Source: Scytalidium lignicola (lineage: Eukaryota > Ascomycota > Leotiomycetes). From it: a stretch of 64,000 nt of DNA. Below are positions 11,938-22,984 of this stretch, one piece after another. The stretch covers positions 62,001 to 126,000 of the forward strand of contig NCSJ02000108.1 of assembly GCA_002812745.2 (NCBI GenBank), written 5' to 3'. The notes under the pieces are model-generated. The model searched no databases, had not been told where the DNA came from, and saw only the letters and a program-made list of their open reading frames with translations. Both the position numbers and the translations under genes were made by a program. Each line of letters starts with the position of its first letter. Position 1 is the first letter of the stretch.

Positions 11938-12170
11938 ATGGCAGAAACAGAAATAAATAAGAATCTCTTGGAGCAGGCATTAGGATTCTTCAAGGAACTT
12001 TTTGGATGCATCGGTAATACTGAGGATCTGGCCAGCAAGGTAGTTGACGCAAAGGAAAGTGCGCAGCAAACTGCCACACAACCACAACCACAACAACCGG
12101 TAAGTTAGCGTAGACTCGCCCAAGAAGATTAAAGATACGTACTAATTTTATTAAGATGGCCCAGAACTAG
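11938..12170 (+). CDS. Small hypothetical protein with Gln/Pro-rich tail
   Basis: Two-exon model: 11938-12099 (54 codons) and a tiny last exon 12156-12170, joined across a 56-bp intron with GTAAGT donor, TACTAAT branch site and AAG acceptor. The 58-residue product has an acidic-amphipathic N-terminal half (LLEQALGFFKELFGCIG) and a Gln/Pro/Thr-rich tail (QPQPQQP). No signal peptide or known domain. Reading through the intron instead of splicing would stop after two further codons. The strong intron signals are the main reason to think it is real. Confidence 0.4.
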
Positions 12171-12744
12171 AAATTTGTAATGGCAGCTAGTTAGGCAAAC
12201 CTCTACACCCCTCCGATACATCTCATTCCAAAATCTTTCCGCATGCCTCCAACGATATCATTACATATGTTCTAGTCAAGAATATTATCCGAACACCAAC
12301 CGATTTGTTAGTTGTAGCTAGAATTATTGGGGTAGGACTTATATCCTTCTGGTATAAATCAAGCCAAAGGGCTTTAAGTAGCTGGTCTACCCAGCTTGGC
12401 CCAAATGAACGGTTTACAATGGATGACAACGGATTAGATATTTAATTGAAAACAGCTTCCTATCCACAAATATGTCAATGAGAAACTCACATAGCCAGTG
12501 CAACTGCACGACAAACAGGTTTTATGTAGAGTAGACTTCATGGACTTCTTGCACGATTTATTTGCTAGCTGCATCCTCTCCAACACTGTATTCTTGTGAA
12601 TTTCTCTTCATTCCATACTCCCCTGCACCAAGGTGAACAGTATATCTATTCCAAGCTACAGAACTGAATTTCTGGGCGTACGCTGCCCTTATCGACCCAT
12701 GTTTCCTTATCTATTATACACTAAGAGTTTCCTTCATCCAAGTT
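12171..12744. other. Intergenic between convergent genes
   Basis: About 570 bp with no open frame of interest; it should contain the 3' ends of the small gene on the left and of the broken regulator on the right. Confidence 0.4.
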
Positions 12745-15118
12745 CTAATCTTCGCTCTCGGCAAGTTGAGACAAGTCCCAAGCGGGAAAAGCGTTGCCGT
12801 CGCTAGAAAATGCATTTCCGAGACCAAATGCATTTGATTGGAGTCCAAATCCGTCTACCTGTTATGATTAGCAATCGTACGCTCGAAGAGTATATATCTT
12901 CTTACCCCGATATCAGCATCCGAGACGCCAGCTTCCTGAACGCCAGCTTCCTGAACGCCAGCTTCCTGAACGCCAGCTTCCTGAACGCCAGTTTCTAGTT
13001 CGCTCGAATCATTCATTCCTTTAATGAACCGTAATACTATCTTCTTTGCTTGAAGCGCTAAGAACCACGTAGCGGAGCACTCATCCAGCGCCTGCATCAG
13101 AAAGACAAGCTCTAAGTTGGCAGAGGTAGATGTGGAATCTTGCCCGTCTCCACGGTGGTGTGCTGTTTTGTCAAGCATTAATATTGCACTGGCTGCTTGA
13201 ACGATCGCGTAGACAAATATTAGTGGCACATTTTTCAATCCATGCTAGCTTTTGTATTTCCGCACAATGGCGATAAGGTTTTCCACTGAGGACAAGCATA
13301 TTGTCCTTGAACTTTTGATAGTCTTTGCGAAGTCAAGATTCAGGCAGAGACGGACACTCTCGAACAAGGCACTAATCAAGATTTATTTCATAAGTTTATC
13401 GGAAAAAATTAATGAGTGCTGAGAATGGCAAACATACTGCAATGCCGCGACGTGCGGATATAATAACGCTGTGGTTGGCTCCCACTTGTTTCATTTTAAC
13501 AAGTCTGGCAAAGCTTCCTGCCATCTGCATAGATCTAGATTAAGAGCATCCAAATATGACGTCTGATCAAGCCAAGTGTTCACCGTATCAGAACTAACGG
13601 AGTCTTTGGTCGAAAAGAATTTCATAAGCATGCTTTGTCATGTGCGCCAAACCTATATGATTTTGGAAACAATCCAGGGGCCTTGGCTTATTCATCGAAT
13701 ACATTGGGTTATCGTCATCATTTCCTTGTTGCAAGCCAGCAGGCAGCTATGATTTCATTTCTGAAAAGTCACTTTCTCGGGGATCAGTCGGTCTGCTTCG
13801 TTACAGGAGCAGAAGTGCAATCAATACTCACGGAAGCGTATCAATCGGACCCACAGTTGCATCATTTTCGTCCAGATATGTCGTTCTTCCAAGCATAAGG
13901 CTGATCAGTCTGAAGAAAAAGCAAGTCATTCATGGGCACACAGACTTGGGGATGGTTTTAACGAACTAACTTATCTGATAAGTAGCAGCCCCAATAGATC
14001 CGTCTCCGGATCTCAATATCTTCCACCGTTGTAATAGAGTGATCTGTTGAAGTCCAATGACATGGATCACGTTGGAATCCTATATCATAGCCCATTCGAA
14101 AAGCAATCCCTGTGACCACTTCAGTGTATTCTCGCCACAAAAGCACAAATAGTAGAATCACTACGTACCTGAAAATGCCCATCCTTTGGAGAGATTGCCG
14201 CGGCCCATTTCATAAAACGCCATGCAGAGAAAGGCCTGAACGTTAGTAACACAGGGCTGCTCAAGGCCAGATACCATCAAGATGCTCTCTGCTGCAGCAA
14301 AAAATCTTTCGCTTACATCCTCCTCAGACTTATCAGTCGCCATCAGCGTGCCAAGGGCACAGATGGCATAAAGCAGAGGTGGCGACCAATATTTGCCACT
14401 ATGGCTGTTACTGTAATGATCTCTAAGGAACGCCCCTCGGTATATGAACATGAAATGGGGATATTGCCATTTGAAAAAATCCTGCAAGGCCTGTGTTATG
14501 AGACTGTCTTGAAGTCCAAAATGCCGTGCAACTCGAGCCGACTGTTGTACACTCGTAAACGGAGGCTCCTGTCGCTCGGGCTCATAGAACTGGCCGGCCA
14601 GATATATGCTTGTGGGCCCGTGATAGATCAAAGAGCCTTCTGCTCCCACCTGAAGATTAGATTGTCGCAGTCTTACTGGAACCCCGAGTGGAATCTTTAA
14701 ATCCTTGGAAGCTTGTTCGAGGTGATCCTCAAAGGATACCTCATCAAGCATAGCATCTCTCTCCTCAGGTGACGCATGCTTCACTCTGCTTACGAAGGAC
14801 TCCAACCAAGCAACTCTGTTTTCCAATACCGTCACGTACTCGTGAGAGACGGGCCGCCGCTTGCTATCGTACTCGCGGAATTCACACCTTTGTTGTGCAG
14901 ATACACAGCTTGTACATGGTTCTGTTCTCGAGCATTTCAACTAATATTGCAACTGAAATTAGATCGCTTTCATGAAAATAGGGTTATGGCCATTTATTGC
15001 TATTTACCTTCCGGATCTGACAACGTTTGCAGCTACCCAATGATTAGTCGATCATGGATGAGCTATTCAACCATAGGGGTTTCACATACGATATCCTCTT
15101 TCTCCCTATAGAAGACAT
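12745..15118 (-). pseudogene. Zn2Cys6 transcription factor, broken by stops and frame loss
   Basis: The 5' part is intact and splices cleanly: exons 15090-15118, 15008-15032, 14169-14940, 13971-14109 and 13832-13909. Two introns interrupt the zinc cluster; joined exons give CKRCQIRKLKC followed by C-x5-C-x2-C-x6-C. A fungal_trans domain follows (KGWAFSG / IAFRMGYDIGFQRD, then YWGCYLSDK and SLMLGRTTYL). Beyond about residue 350 the frame fails: 13500-13760 needs more than one frame, a TGA at 13491-13493 stands where the family has Trp (LPDLLK-stop-N), and a TAG at 13245-13247 precedes HGLKNVPLIFVY, where relatives have Gln. The C-terminal part survives: exon 13438 upward, 12906-13371 with a 15-bp repeat, and 12745-12858 ending in QLAESED. 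Both stops are C-to-T/G-to-A type, as expected from RIP. Undetected introns could explain the middle frame loss but not both stops. Confidence 0.72.
12931..12994. repeat. 15-bp minisatellite inside the broken regulator
   Basis: Four nearly perfect copies of the unit gccagcttcctgaac on the plus strand, with a degenerate fifth. In the minus-strand coding frame it encodes repeats of GVQEA, so copy-number change keeps the frame. It lies near the C-terminus of the regulator relic. Confidence 0.9.
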
Positions 15119-15471
15119 GTTAACGAATGCTGCGATAGCGGGGTTGTGGAGAGGACAATAAGTTAACCCGAACACCTTATCTCAGATCAGACTCGTATCG
15201 GGTTATCGTTCACCCGGTCTCGATGAGCATCGTGTGGCAAAGTGTTCCTGCCTTAATACTATATTGATCTTGAAGCTCAGTTTCTATCTGAAGCACATTA
15301 AAACTTGGTTTCGGCATATCTAGAATCTCATATCCTCGAATGAGGCATTATCCTTAATACCATATCACATAATCACATATAGATTAAGGCAGGCCGGTTA
15401 TTCTCCAACGAAGTAGCTATCCAAGTAAAACTTCGAGATCTTCCATACCCCAAGAAGGAATAATCCTGCCG
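15119..15471. other. Divergent upstream region
   Basis: Shared upstream DNA of the minus-strand regulator relic and the plus-strand small ORF; no gene seen. Confidence 0.4.
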
Positions 15472-15927
15472 ATGCCACATTACCCTTCCAAGATCACAAA
15501 CAATAGTAAAACCGAGACTCCTAGTCAGAGCGCATTGAACGACACAGAGGATCTATTATGCCAATTACTCTTCTCCATGACTGCACAAGGTCTTAAGAAC
15601 GCTCAAAACCTAACATACAACAAATTTATTTACGAGATGAAGATTCAAGACCCAGACGATGATGAATATACCACTCGTTGTGAGTTTGACATCCCTAAAT
15701 AAATCCCATATCACGCTATGCCAGACTTTTCCTGATTGCGCCAAGATTACGAGTTTAGTCACCATGTAATTAGAAAAGGAATCCAGCAGGCCGATCAGGA
15801 ACAACGATTTCTTAGTAATATATTATCTATTATCAAAGATGGGGATATTTGCATGCAAACCCATAGTGGTTTAGCGTACAGTACACCACAGAGCGCTACC
15901 CCCCGAAAGCCTACGTTAGCTAGCTAA
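15472..15927 (+). CDS. Hypothetical small protein (two-exon model)
   Basis: Without splicing the frame has a TAA at 15700-15702 and a further stop before it reopens. Removing 15680-15745 (66 bp, GTGAGT donor, CCAAG acceptor) joins the two open halves in frame into a 129-residue product: exon 1 15472-15679, exon 2 15746-15927. It contains a hydrophilic N-terminus, an acidic PDDDE stretch and a helical KGIQQADQEQRFLSNIL segment. No domain recognised. It may instead be a decayed relic whose stops are real; the clean phase match favours an intron modestly. Confidence 0.4.
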
Positions 15928-16557
15928 GAAGCCCGTCTCTGGTCTAGTCCTTGTAACGCCTCGATCACGCCAGTCTACTACGTATTCCAATTACAACAAC
16001 TGATTTACTATAATTTGTAAATTTTCCTAATTTGAATCAATCACATCCTTCGAAATTGATATAAACTTGTCAAATATTAGAGAATCGTGGATTATGTGGA
16101 CTTTTAGCCAGGGGTAAATTTTCGGTCGGGAAATCGGTTCAAGTGGATGGAGTTCAACCTCCGTGCCCCGCCGTCAGAATGCTCTTAGAGTTCTATCTAG
16201 CGGGCCCTGAAAGTGTTAATAAACTTATCAAACACCCATGATTGGTAATTTAACACTCAAATGCTGATAAGAGCAAACTTCCCAAATTTCGCTGTCTATA
16301 TCCGGTTTATATACGCAGAATATAGTATATTAATAATCTTAGCCTTTTAACACAAAATGAACTCACCTCATTTCCGCGTCAGACTACATCTGATATATAA
16401 TCAAAATAATATCCTTGCTCTGCCGTATACGGTTAGATACAGTGTCGAGAATGTGGTTTGAATATAAAGTTATGGTTTCCTAACAACAATGTTTTAAAAC
16501 GACAAAACCTCATTACTCAAAATAAGATCCGAAGAAAGAGAAAACAGAGAAAACATA
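15928..16557. other. Intergenic, upstream of the dioxygenase gene
   Basis: About 630 bp, AT-rich; no gene, tRNA or repeat I can support. It should hold the promoter of the TauD-type gene. Confidence 0.4.
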
Positions 16558-17628
16558 ATGCCTCACCCCATTCCAGTTGGTGGCCACAGGGCCTTTCAAC
16601 ACATCAAAGTTAAAGAACTCCACTCAACATTCGGAGCAGAGATTAGCGGCGTAGACTTCGCCTCCCATGTATCGGAGAAAGTATTTGCTGAAATTCTGAA
16701 GGCTGTCAATATCGTAAGAGACAATTTAATCTATTCATATGAGCCGGTGCTAACTAGATTCCATGTAGTACGGAGTTGTCGTCTTCAGGAAAACTGGTCT
16801 CAATGATGATGGGCATGTTGCTCTTGGTAGAAGATTTGGGGAACTCGATGATGTGAAGCCTTACATCGCTGCAGGAAGAAAGAACAGACTTAAGCACGAC
16901 GAGCTATTCGATGTTAGCAATCTGGAGATTGACGGGTCCTTACTCAAACCAGACTCTGCCAGAGCATTTTCTTGTAAAGTATCATCCTCACCATTCTCTA
17001 CTACAACTTTTCAGCTAACATATCTTAGGGAAATAGTTTCTTTCATTCAGACTCCAGTTTTAATCCTCGTCGAGCAGGTTACTCCCTGTTGCTCGCTCAC
17101 GAATTACCACCACCCGAAACAGGGGGTAATACTGAATTCGCAGATACTCGAACAGCATTTGATGATCTCCCATCCAACCTTAAAGATGACCTCCTTAGCA
17201 AGGATTACATTGCTCAACATTCTCAGTGGCATTCCCGCAAATTAGCCGCTCCCGATTTCTATGCTCAGACTGAACCGTTGGACTATTTTATGAGCAGACA
17301 TCGCCTTGTTCAAAAGCACGAAGCATCTGGTCGGATGAATCTATATATCGCTTCGCATATACATCATCTTGAGGGATTGGAACGTGACAATACCTTGCTC
17401 GCAAAGCTATATGAGCATGCGAAGCAACCAAAGTACGTGTTAACTATATCATGGGACAGTCCAGGAGACCTAGTGATTTGGGATAATACTTGCACTATGC
17501 ACCGTTCAGCAGGAGGTACATTTGCATATACGCATAGGAGGGATATGAGACGTGTAACTGTACATGATGGGAGCTCGCTGGCATGGGGCTTCAATGACCC
17601 CACAGCTGAGAGGCAAGGAATGCCGTGA
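16558..17628 (+). CDS. TauD/TfdA-family Fe(II)/2-oxoglutarate dioxygenase
   Basis: Non-haem iron oxygenase of 321 residues in three exons: 16558-16713, 16769-16978 and 17029-17628 (introns 55 and 50 bp). The N-terminal LHSTFGAEISGVDF and YGVVVFRKTGL segments, the iron-binding HxD in FFHSDSSFNPRRAG, and the distal CTMHRSAGG with RRDMRRVTV (His ligand and 2-oxoglutarate-binding Arg) are all present. Fungal relatives include 2,4-D dioxygenase-like and sulfonate or alkylsulfate dioxygenases; the substrate cannot be read from sequence. Downstream lie a PLP enzyme and an amino-acid permease, so an amino or sulfonated organic nitrogen/sulfur substrate is plausible. Cytosolic. Confidence 0.9.
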
Positions 17629-18291
17629 GAATTAGGATGTAATATTAGTTAGAGATTTTAAGGTCCTAAGCCGCTGAGGCTGGGTGTGTCAATTGAAGTA
17701 TATATTGCACTCTAAGAACTAAATAGACTTCTTTAAGTGCTCCATTAATGAGCTTTTCTAGTCTGAGCCTCATATTGGCTAGCGTACTCCCCTTCTTGCA
17801 AGACAAGGAACTTGTTTGTAAAAGTTTGTGGTAGGATGCTAATCTAAATGACATAGACCATTAGATGCAGAGAAAGGAACATCTTCGCTTGTCATGGTTT
17901 ACTTATGAACTAACGCACAACAATAAATCATATCAAACACCAGAGTAGCAGGTAATTCTTCTCCAAGATGTCTCAGAGCTTGACGGCCTCAACTTTCTAG
18001 ATGACCATGACCTGTGAGGATATTGGGGTTTTTGGTCTCCATTAGAGATTCAAACTGATGTTCGACAGTTCTTGTCACCTGTTGTCATATACTTAAACCA
18101 TTATATCATCCATTAAAACAAATAGGTAAAAGCCCTGAAAGGTTTCGTCATTTAAAATTATGGCCCCTGATCTATGTTAACGACATACATCCGTCATGAG
18201 ATAATTCAAGGGAGAGCTTTTTTCAACACCAGTCTATGTACAGTACGTGAAACCAAAGGACACATTAGATCTACCAATATATAAAGCTATT
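17629..18291. other. Intergenic between convergent genes
   Basis: About 660 bp with no supported feature; contains the 3' ends of the dioxygenase and PLP-enzyme genes. Confidence 0.4.
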
Positions 18292-19554
18292 TCATTCAGG
18301 GGGGATGCCATTTTCAATCCCTCTTTGAATAGACCGTGCAAAAGCATCAATATCTTCAACAATATTGTAAAATCCAAAAGACACTCTCACCCCGCAACGA
18401 TAGTGTGAAACATAGACCTTTTCATCTTGAAAATGCTTTTGCCATCCAGGATGCAGAAGCACAAGCACATAGACATGAGGGGCTCGTCTGGAGGCCAATT
18501 CACTACCAACCACTTTCACACCGAGACGCTGACAGCGTAGAGCTAGTTCCCTACCGAGAGAACGGAGGTATCTCTCAAGCCTCTCTACTCCAATCTCCTC
18601 TGTTATAAGGGTTAATGAAGCTTTCAAGGCAGCAGCAGCAAGGAGTGATGTATTCAAGTGCTCGTATCTCTTAGTCGTCTCGTGGTATTTAACGTTGGGG
18701 TCTGCGACTAAGCTTGCTGGAAGGTTTGCAATCGCCCCCGCCCCAACGATTGGGGGGGCAGGTTTCAAAGATTTCAAGACGACGGGATTGATATAAAGGC
18801 CACCCAATCCATTGGGTGATGCTAGACCCTTGTGGCATGCGAAAGCCACTGCTGACACGTTCCAACTCGTCAAATCAATTGGAGCCACCCCGATGTGTTG
18901 GGTAATGTCCACCAAAATATGGATTCCGCGAGGCTTATATGTGGCACTGATGTCTTTGATGTCGTTCATTTGGCCTGTGTGAAACATGACAGATGAGATA
19001 CCGATCGCAACGGTCTTCTTATCAACGAACGGGGCAAATGTGTTTGCATTTGCGAAGGTCGCTCCATTCATACCAATTCGTTTGACTTCGAGTCCCTGGT
19101 TAACCAATCCTAGCCATCCATAGGCATGATTAGGATGCTCATCTTCCAATATGACGACATTACTCCCTGGCTGAAATTCGATAGACCTCTGGAAAAGATT
19201 CAACCCCTCTGTAGTGTCTCGTGTGAAAGTGAGAGAAGAAGTTGGAACGTTGAGGTATCGGGCTAGTTTATCTTGAGCCTCAGCAGCTCGCTGTTGCCAA
19301 ATTGGCTTTGGATGAGGAAGTGTGATGGCCTCTTCGAGAAAGGTATCGAGAGCTTTTCGAACTCTCAGGTTCATTGGCGGTTGGAATGCAGCATTGAGAT
19401 AAGTCTGGCCGGGGGTTGCAGCGATAGGGGCAAGAGATCTGAGCTTTGACATGCTGACCTCATCACCAAACGCAAATGACTTGTCGGTAAATGAAAGGTT
19501 TTCATCGCGAATAGAATCAACCACAGTGATGGCCTCCGTTAAAACAGAACCCAT
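18292..19554 (-). CDS. Class V aminotransferase / cysteine-desulfurase-like PLP enzyme
   Basis: Intronless 420-residue fold-type I PLP protein. It begins with the family's TYLNAAFQPP segment (about 52), has FTRDTTEGLN (phosphate-binding), Asp216 in HILVDITQHIG and the Schiff-base Lys242 in ACHKGLASPNGLGG, and ends with RVSFGFYNIVEDID. This is the group of fungal isopenicillin-epimerase-like or cysteine-desulfurase-like proteins, not the mitochondrial Nfs1; no transit peptide is evident and the flexible Cys loop of Nfs1 is not seen. It may act as an amino-acid lyase, aminotransferase or epimerase. The neighbouring permease and D-hydroxyacid dehydrogenase would fit uptake, deamination and reduction of an amino acid. 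Confidence 0.88.
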   Translation of the reverse strand: MGSVLTEAITVVDSIRDENLSFTDKSFAFGDEVSMSKLRSLAPIAATPGQTYLNAAFQPPMNLRVRKALDTFLEEAITLPHPKPIWQQRAAEAQDKLARYLNVPTSSLTFTRDTTEGLNLFQRSIEFQPGSNVVILEDEHPNHAYGWLGLVNQGLEVKRIGMNGATFANANTFAPFVDKKTVAIGISSVMFHTGQMNDIKDISATYKPRGIHILVDITQHIGVAPIDLTSWNVSAVAFACHKGLASPNGLGGLYINPVVLKSLKPAPPIVGAGAIANLPASLVADPNVKYHETTKRYEHLNTSLLAAAALKASLTLITEEIGVERLERYLRSLGRELALRCQRLGVKVVGSELASRRAPHVYVLVLLHPGWQKHFQDEKVYVSHYRCGVRVSFGFYNIVEDIDAFARSIQRGIENGIPPE

Positions 19555-20499
19555 GATGGTTACCGGGAAGATAAAGCAAAGATCTCGTGAGGCCGTTCAA
19601 GCATAAATGTCCCAGGTATCTGGGCAGACCATCTCATATATCGCCATCGGCTATTCTCCAAGACTCAAAGTCCGAAGTCCTTGTGCTATGGATATTAACA
19701 TCCGGAATCAGAGTAGATACTAAACGGGCCTAAGCGGCAACACGATCTGTCTAAACTCCCCGTGCTATGGACATGAACCTCCGTCATTAGAGTGGAGGCT
19801 AAACGGAACCGAAGAGTTAACGAATTGCTCTGCAGTCGAGGTTTCTGCAGTAATAAGATAATTATAGTATACTTACTGAAATAGGTGTAATTCAACGAAT
19901 AGAATGCTCAGAATAGTTCTACCATACCATATGACTTAGTAACCGAATATAGTAATCGCCAATCCTAATAACGTTGGCTTGATAGCTTTTATCATTTTAT
20001 GAGACCTAAATTTGTTGAATTAAGCACAGCAAGAGGTTGCGTAATCGGGGTTACTCAAATATATTGTGGTGTTGTAGTGTAGCTACGTACGTACAAGTGA
20101 AGCTAACTACTAGAAAGGGAAGTCACGTGTAATAGGTGAAACGTGGTGCCTAAGGTGGCAACTAGGATATCACAACAAAATTTATTAACTACTATACGAT
20201 GCGAGATTACTTAACAATTTGCGGATTAGTGGATCCTGCGCGGAGTTCTTACTCCGCGATAGGCGAATCCTTAATTTGCAGAGATAACGCTCGATCTACA
20301 GCAGTGGTCTCTGATCGGCCATCGTCTTATCAAACGATATCAAGTAGATATATTCTTGGCATTTCATATTCATTTATAAAGGTCATGCAATGGCATAGAA
20401 GTTTGGCCATGATAAACTGGGAGTGTTTCGTAAAATAAGTTGTGACAACAGCTCTAATTCAACGCTGAATATTTTTATATTATTCTGGAGGTCTTGAGA
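19555..20499. other. Divergent promoter region
   Basis: 945 bp between the PLP-enzyme gene and the permease gene. Two related segments near 19678-19720 and 19758-19800 (tgtgctatgga...cc.ga.tc/t.agagt) look like an imperfect direct repeat. No gene. Confidence 0.45.
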
Positions 20500-22410
20500 A
20501 TGTTTGAGAAAAAAGATGACATCGAGGCACCAAGGAACACTGCAGAGCTCATATCTCAAGAGAGCAATGTGCAAGGCGAAATGGATATCCTAGATAGCCA
20601 TCGCCAGCTTCAACGGGACTTCAAGCCTCGACAGGTCAATATGCTTGTAATTGCCGGAGCCATTGGAACGGGTCTTATTATTGGCTCTGGGACTGGGTTA
20701 GCTAGGGGCGGCCCGGCCAGCTTATTTATCGCATACATTGTCACTGGGGCAGTGATCTATTTTGTAATGACAGCTTTGGGTGAGATGGCATCTTTGTTGC
20801 CAATGGATCGGGGCTTTGATGGCTATGCAGCTCGTTTTGTGGACCCAGCTTTCGGGCAAGTCTTCCATTTACAGTTTGATATACCTTGTCTCTAATAGCT
20901 GGCCTGTGGTTAGATTTGCGACTAGATGGAGCTATTTTTTCAAATATGTAATTGTATTTGCCAATAACCTCACCGCCGCTGGGTTAATTATCCAGTATTG
21001 GAGACCCGATCTCAACGTGGTCATTTGGGTGACGGTGTTCGGCTTAGTCGTGATAGCCATCAATGTATGCTTTCTAAACCCTATTTTCTTTTTCTATTTC
21101 ACAATCATCTAAATTAAACACTAGGTTCTGCACGTCAGCAGCTTTGGAGAAGCAGAGTTCATTCTATCCTCACTGAAGATTATCACCCTTTTGGTAGTCA
21201 TGTTTGCCTGTCTGGTTATTTCACTCGGTGGTGGACCTGTCGGTGATCGCATTGGCTTTCGATACTGGAGAGATCCTGGGGCATTCGCTGAGTACCTGCA
21301 ACCAGGCACCCTTGGGCGCTTCCTCGGCTTCTGGGCGTGTATGGTCCAGTCATGCTTTGCATACACTGGTACTGAAGTCGTTGGAATTGCTTTCGCCGAG
21401 ACCCCCAATCCAAGACGCAATATTCCCAAAGCTGTTAAGCAGACTCTGTGGCGTATTTGCGTCTTCTATATTCTGGGCGTGTTTCTTCTAGGTATGGCTG
21501 TTCCATATAACAATGATATGTTGGTGGGAGCCACCAAATCGAAAACCAGTGCAGCGGCTTCCCCGTATGTCATCGCGATTAGACTTGCACATATTAGCGT
21601 GCTGCCTGATATTATCAATGCGGCCCTGCTCGTCTTTGTGATCAGTTCTGCCAATACGGGTAAGTATTTCAATCTTCACACTATCATACCCTAGTATCTG
21701 ACAACGTCTTAAGATGTCTACGTTGGCGCGCGTACGTTATATTCCCTAGCCAAAGCTAACCAAGCTCCTAAAGTCTTCGAACGAACCACTTCAAGAGGCG
21801 TTCCTGTCTACGGCGTTGCTGCGACATCTGTATTTGGTTGTTTAGCTTACATGAACGTGAGCAAGTCCTCGTCGACAGTTTTTGGATATTTTGTCAGCCT
21901 CGTCACAGTGTTTGGGACTTTGAACTGGATCAATATCTTGATGTCCTATATCGAATTCACACGCGGTATGAAAGCCCAGGGGATTAGTAGAGATGAGCTT
22001 CCATATCGTGGCCCGCTGCAGCCATATGGCGCTTGGTTTGCATTGATTCTCACTATTATCATCACATTTTTCAATGGTAAGAGACAGGTTTTATCCTGGG
22101 AATGAGTTAGACCTCTGACTAACAACACAAACACGTAGGATATAACGCATTCATGCCAACCTTCAAGATTAGCACATTTATGACATGCTATGTGGGAATT
22201 GTAGCATATCTTTTTAATATCTTTGCATGGAAATTAGTGCACAAGACAAAACGTGTCAAGCCTGAGGAAATGGATCTGGTCACAGGGAGACGCAAGTTTG
22301 AAATGGTGCATCAGGAGGCTGAAGAGAAAGAAGCAACGAAATTATTTTTTTCGAGTTTACCTTTTGGAAATCAGGACTTGATCCATCGCCGAAATACAAC
22401 TTCTCCATAA
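20500..22410 (+). CDS. Amino-acid permease (fungal YAT/APC family)
   Basis: Plasma-membrane amino-acid/proton symporter of 558 residues in five exons: 20500-20855, 20914-21064, 21125-21659, 21714-22076 and 22139-22410. The first intron has a GC donor (GCAAGT) rather than GT; joining across it gives the expected PAFGFATRW sequence, so it is a genuine GC-AG intron. Family hallmarks: hydrophilic N-tail with RQLQRDFKPRQVNM, first helix GAIGTGLIIGSG, EMASLLP after helix 3, and GTEVVGIAFAETPNPRRN. About twelve hydrophobic segments and a cytosolic tail rich in Lys and Glu. Substrate range is not readable. The start is the ATG at 20500; the longer frame begins with a TTG. Confidence 0.9.
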
Positions 22411-22984
22411 AGCCTATACGTAACTTTATAGCAAATAGATATTAAATAATACTCTCAATCACTCCTTTTACTAATAGAGAACTTGAATTATGTCTATAGA
22501 AAGGTTGTAAGGTAATTAGGTAAATGAACAATTTATCAAAGGCTATGAATAGACGAAGAATAAATTTAATTTATATAATTTGTATTTATTATCAATACTG
22601 TGAATTGATAGAGTTCAAAGCTTCATAATTAGGNTTTTTTTTTGTATCATCTATACCGTTTTAAGAGAATCTATATTTTACTAGGACTTTTAAGTAATAT
22701 CTGCTAGAAGACCTGGGTTTTGGATTCTGTGTTTAGCTTGCCAAGGATCATCCCTAACGGAGGTACATCTCCACCAACCATAAAATGGCAGCAGAATCTG
22801 CGACGTGGTAGTTTTGTCAGCAGCTTCTAGGCCGTTTGATTAGTGATAAATATCGGCGATAAATTGATATGAAGAGTAATAATCCGACTCAGCTCCAATA
22901 TCCTTTTGGTTATTGCTGCAATCGAGATCTAATTTTCACCTCCTTTCGTTCATTTTTTTTTTACCTGTTCAAGCGACTCCGAAT
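22411..22984. other. Intergenic
   Basis: About 570 bp, AT-rich, with an N at 22634 beside a T run. No gene seen; promoter of the next gene. Confidence 0.4.

Noticed and set aside
12931..12994. Possible CRISPR-like array
   Set aside because: Head-to-tail 15-bp units without spacers in a eukaryotic coding frame; it is a minisatellite.
16100..16200. Possible tRNA-like GGTTCAA segment
   Set aside because: No acceptor stem or anticodon arm can be folded by eye.
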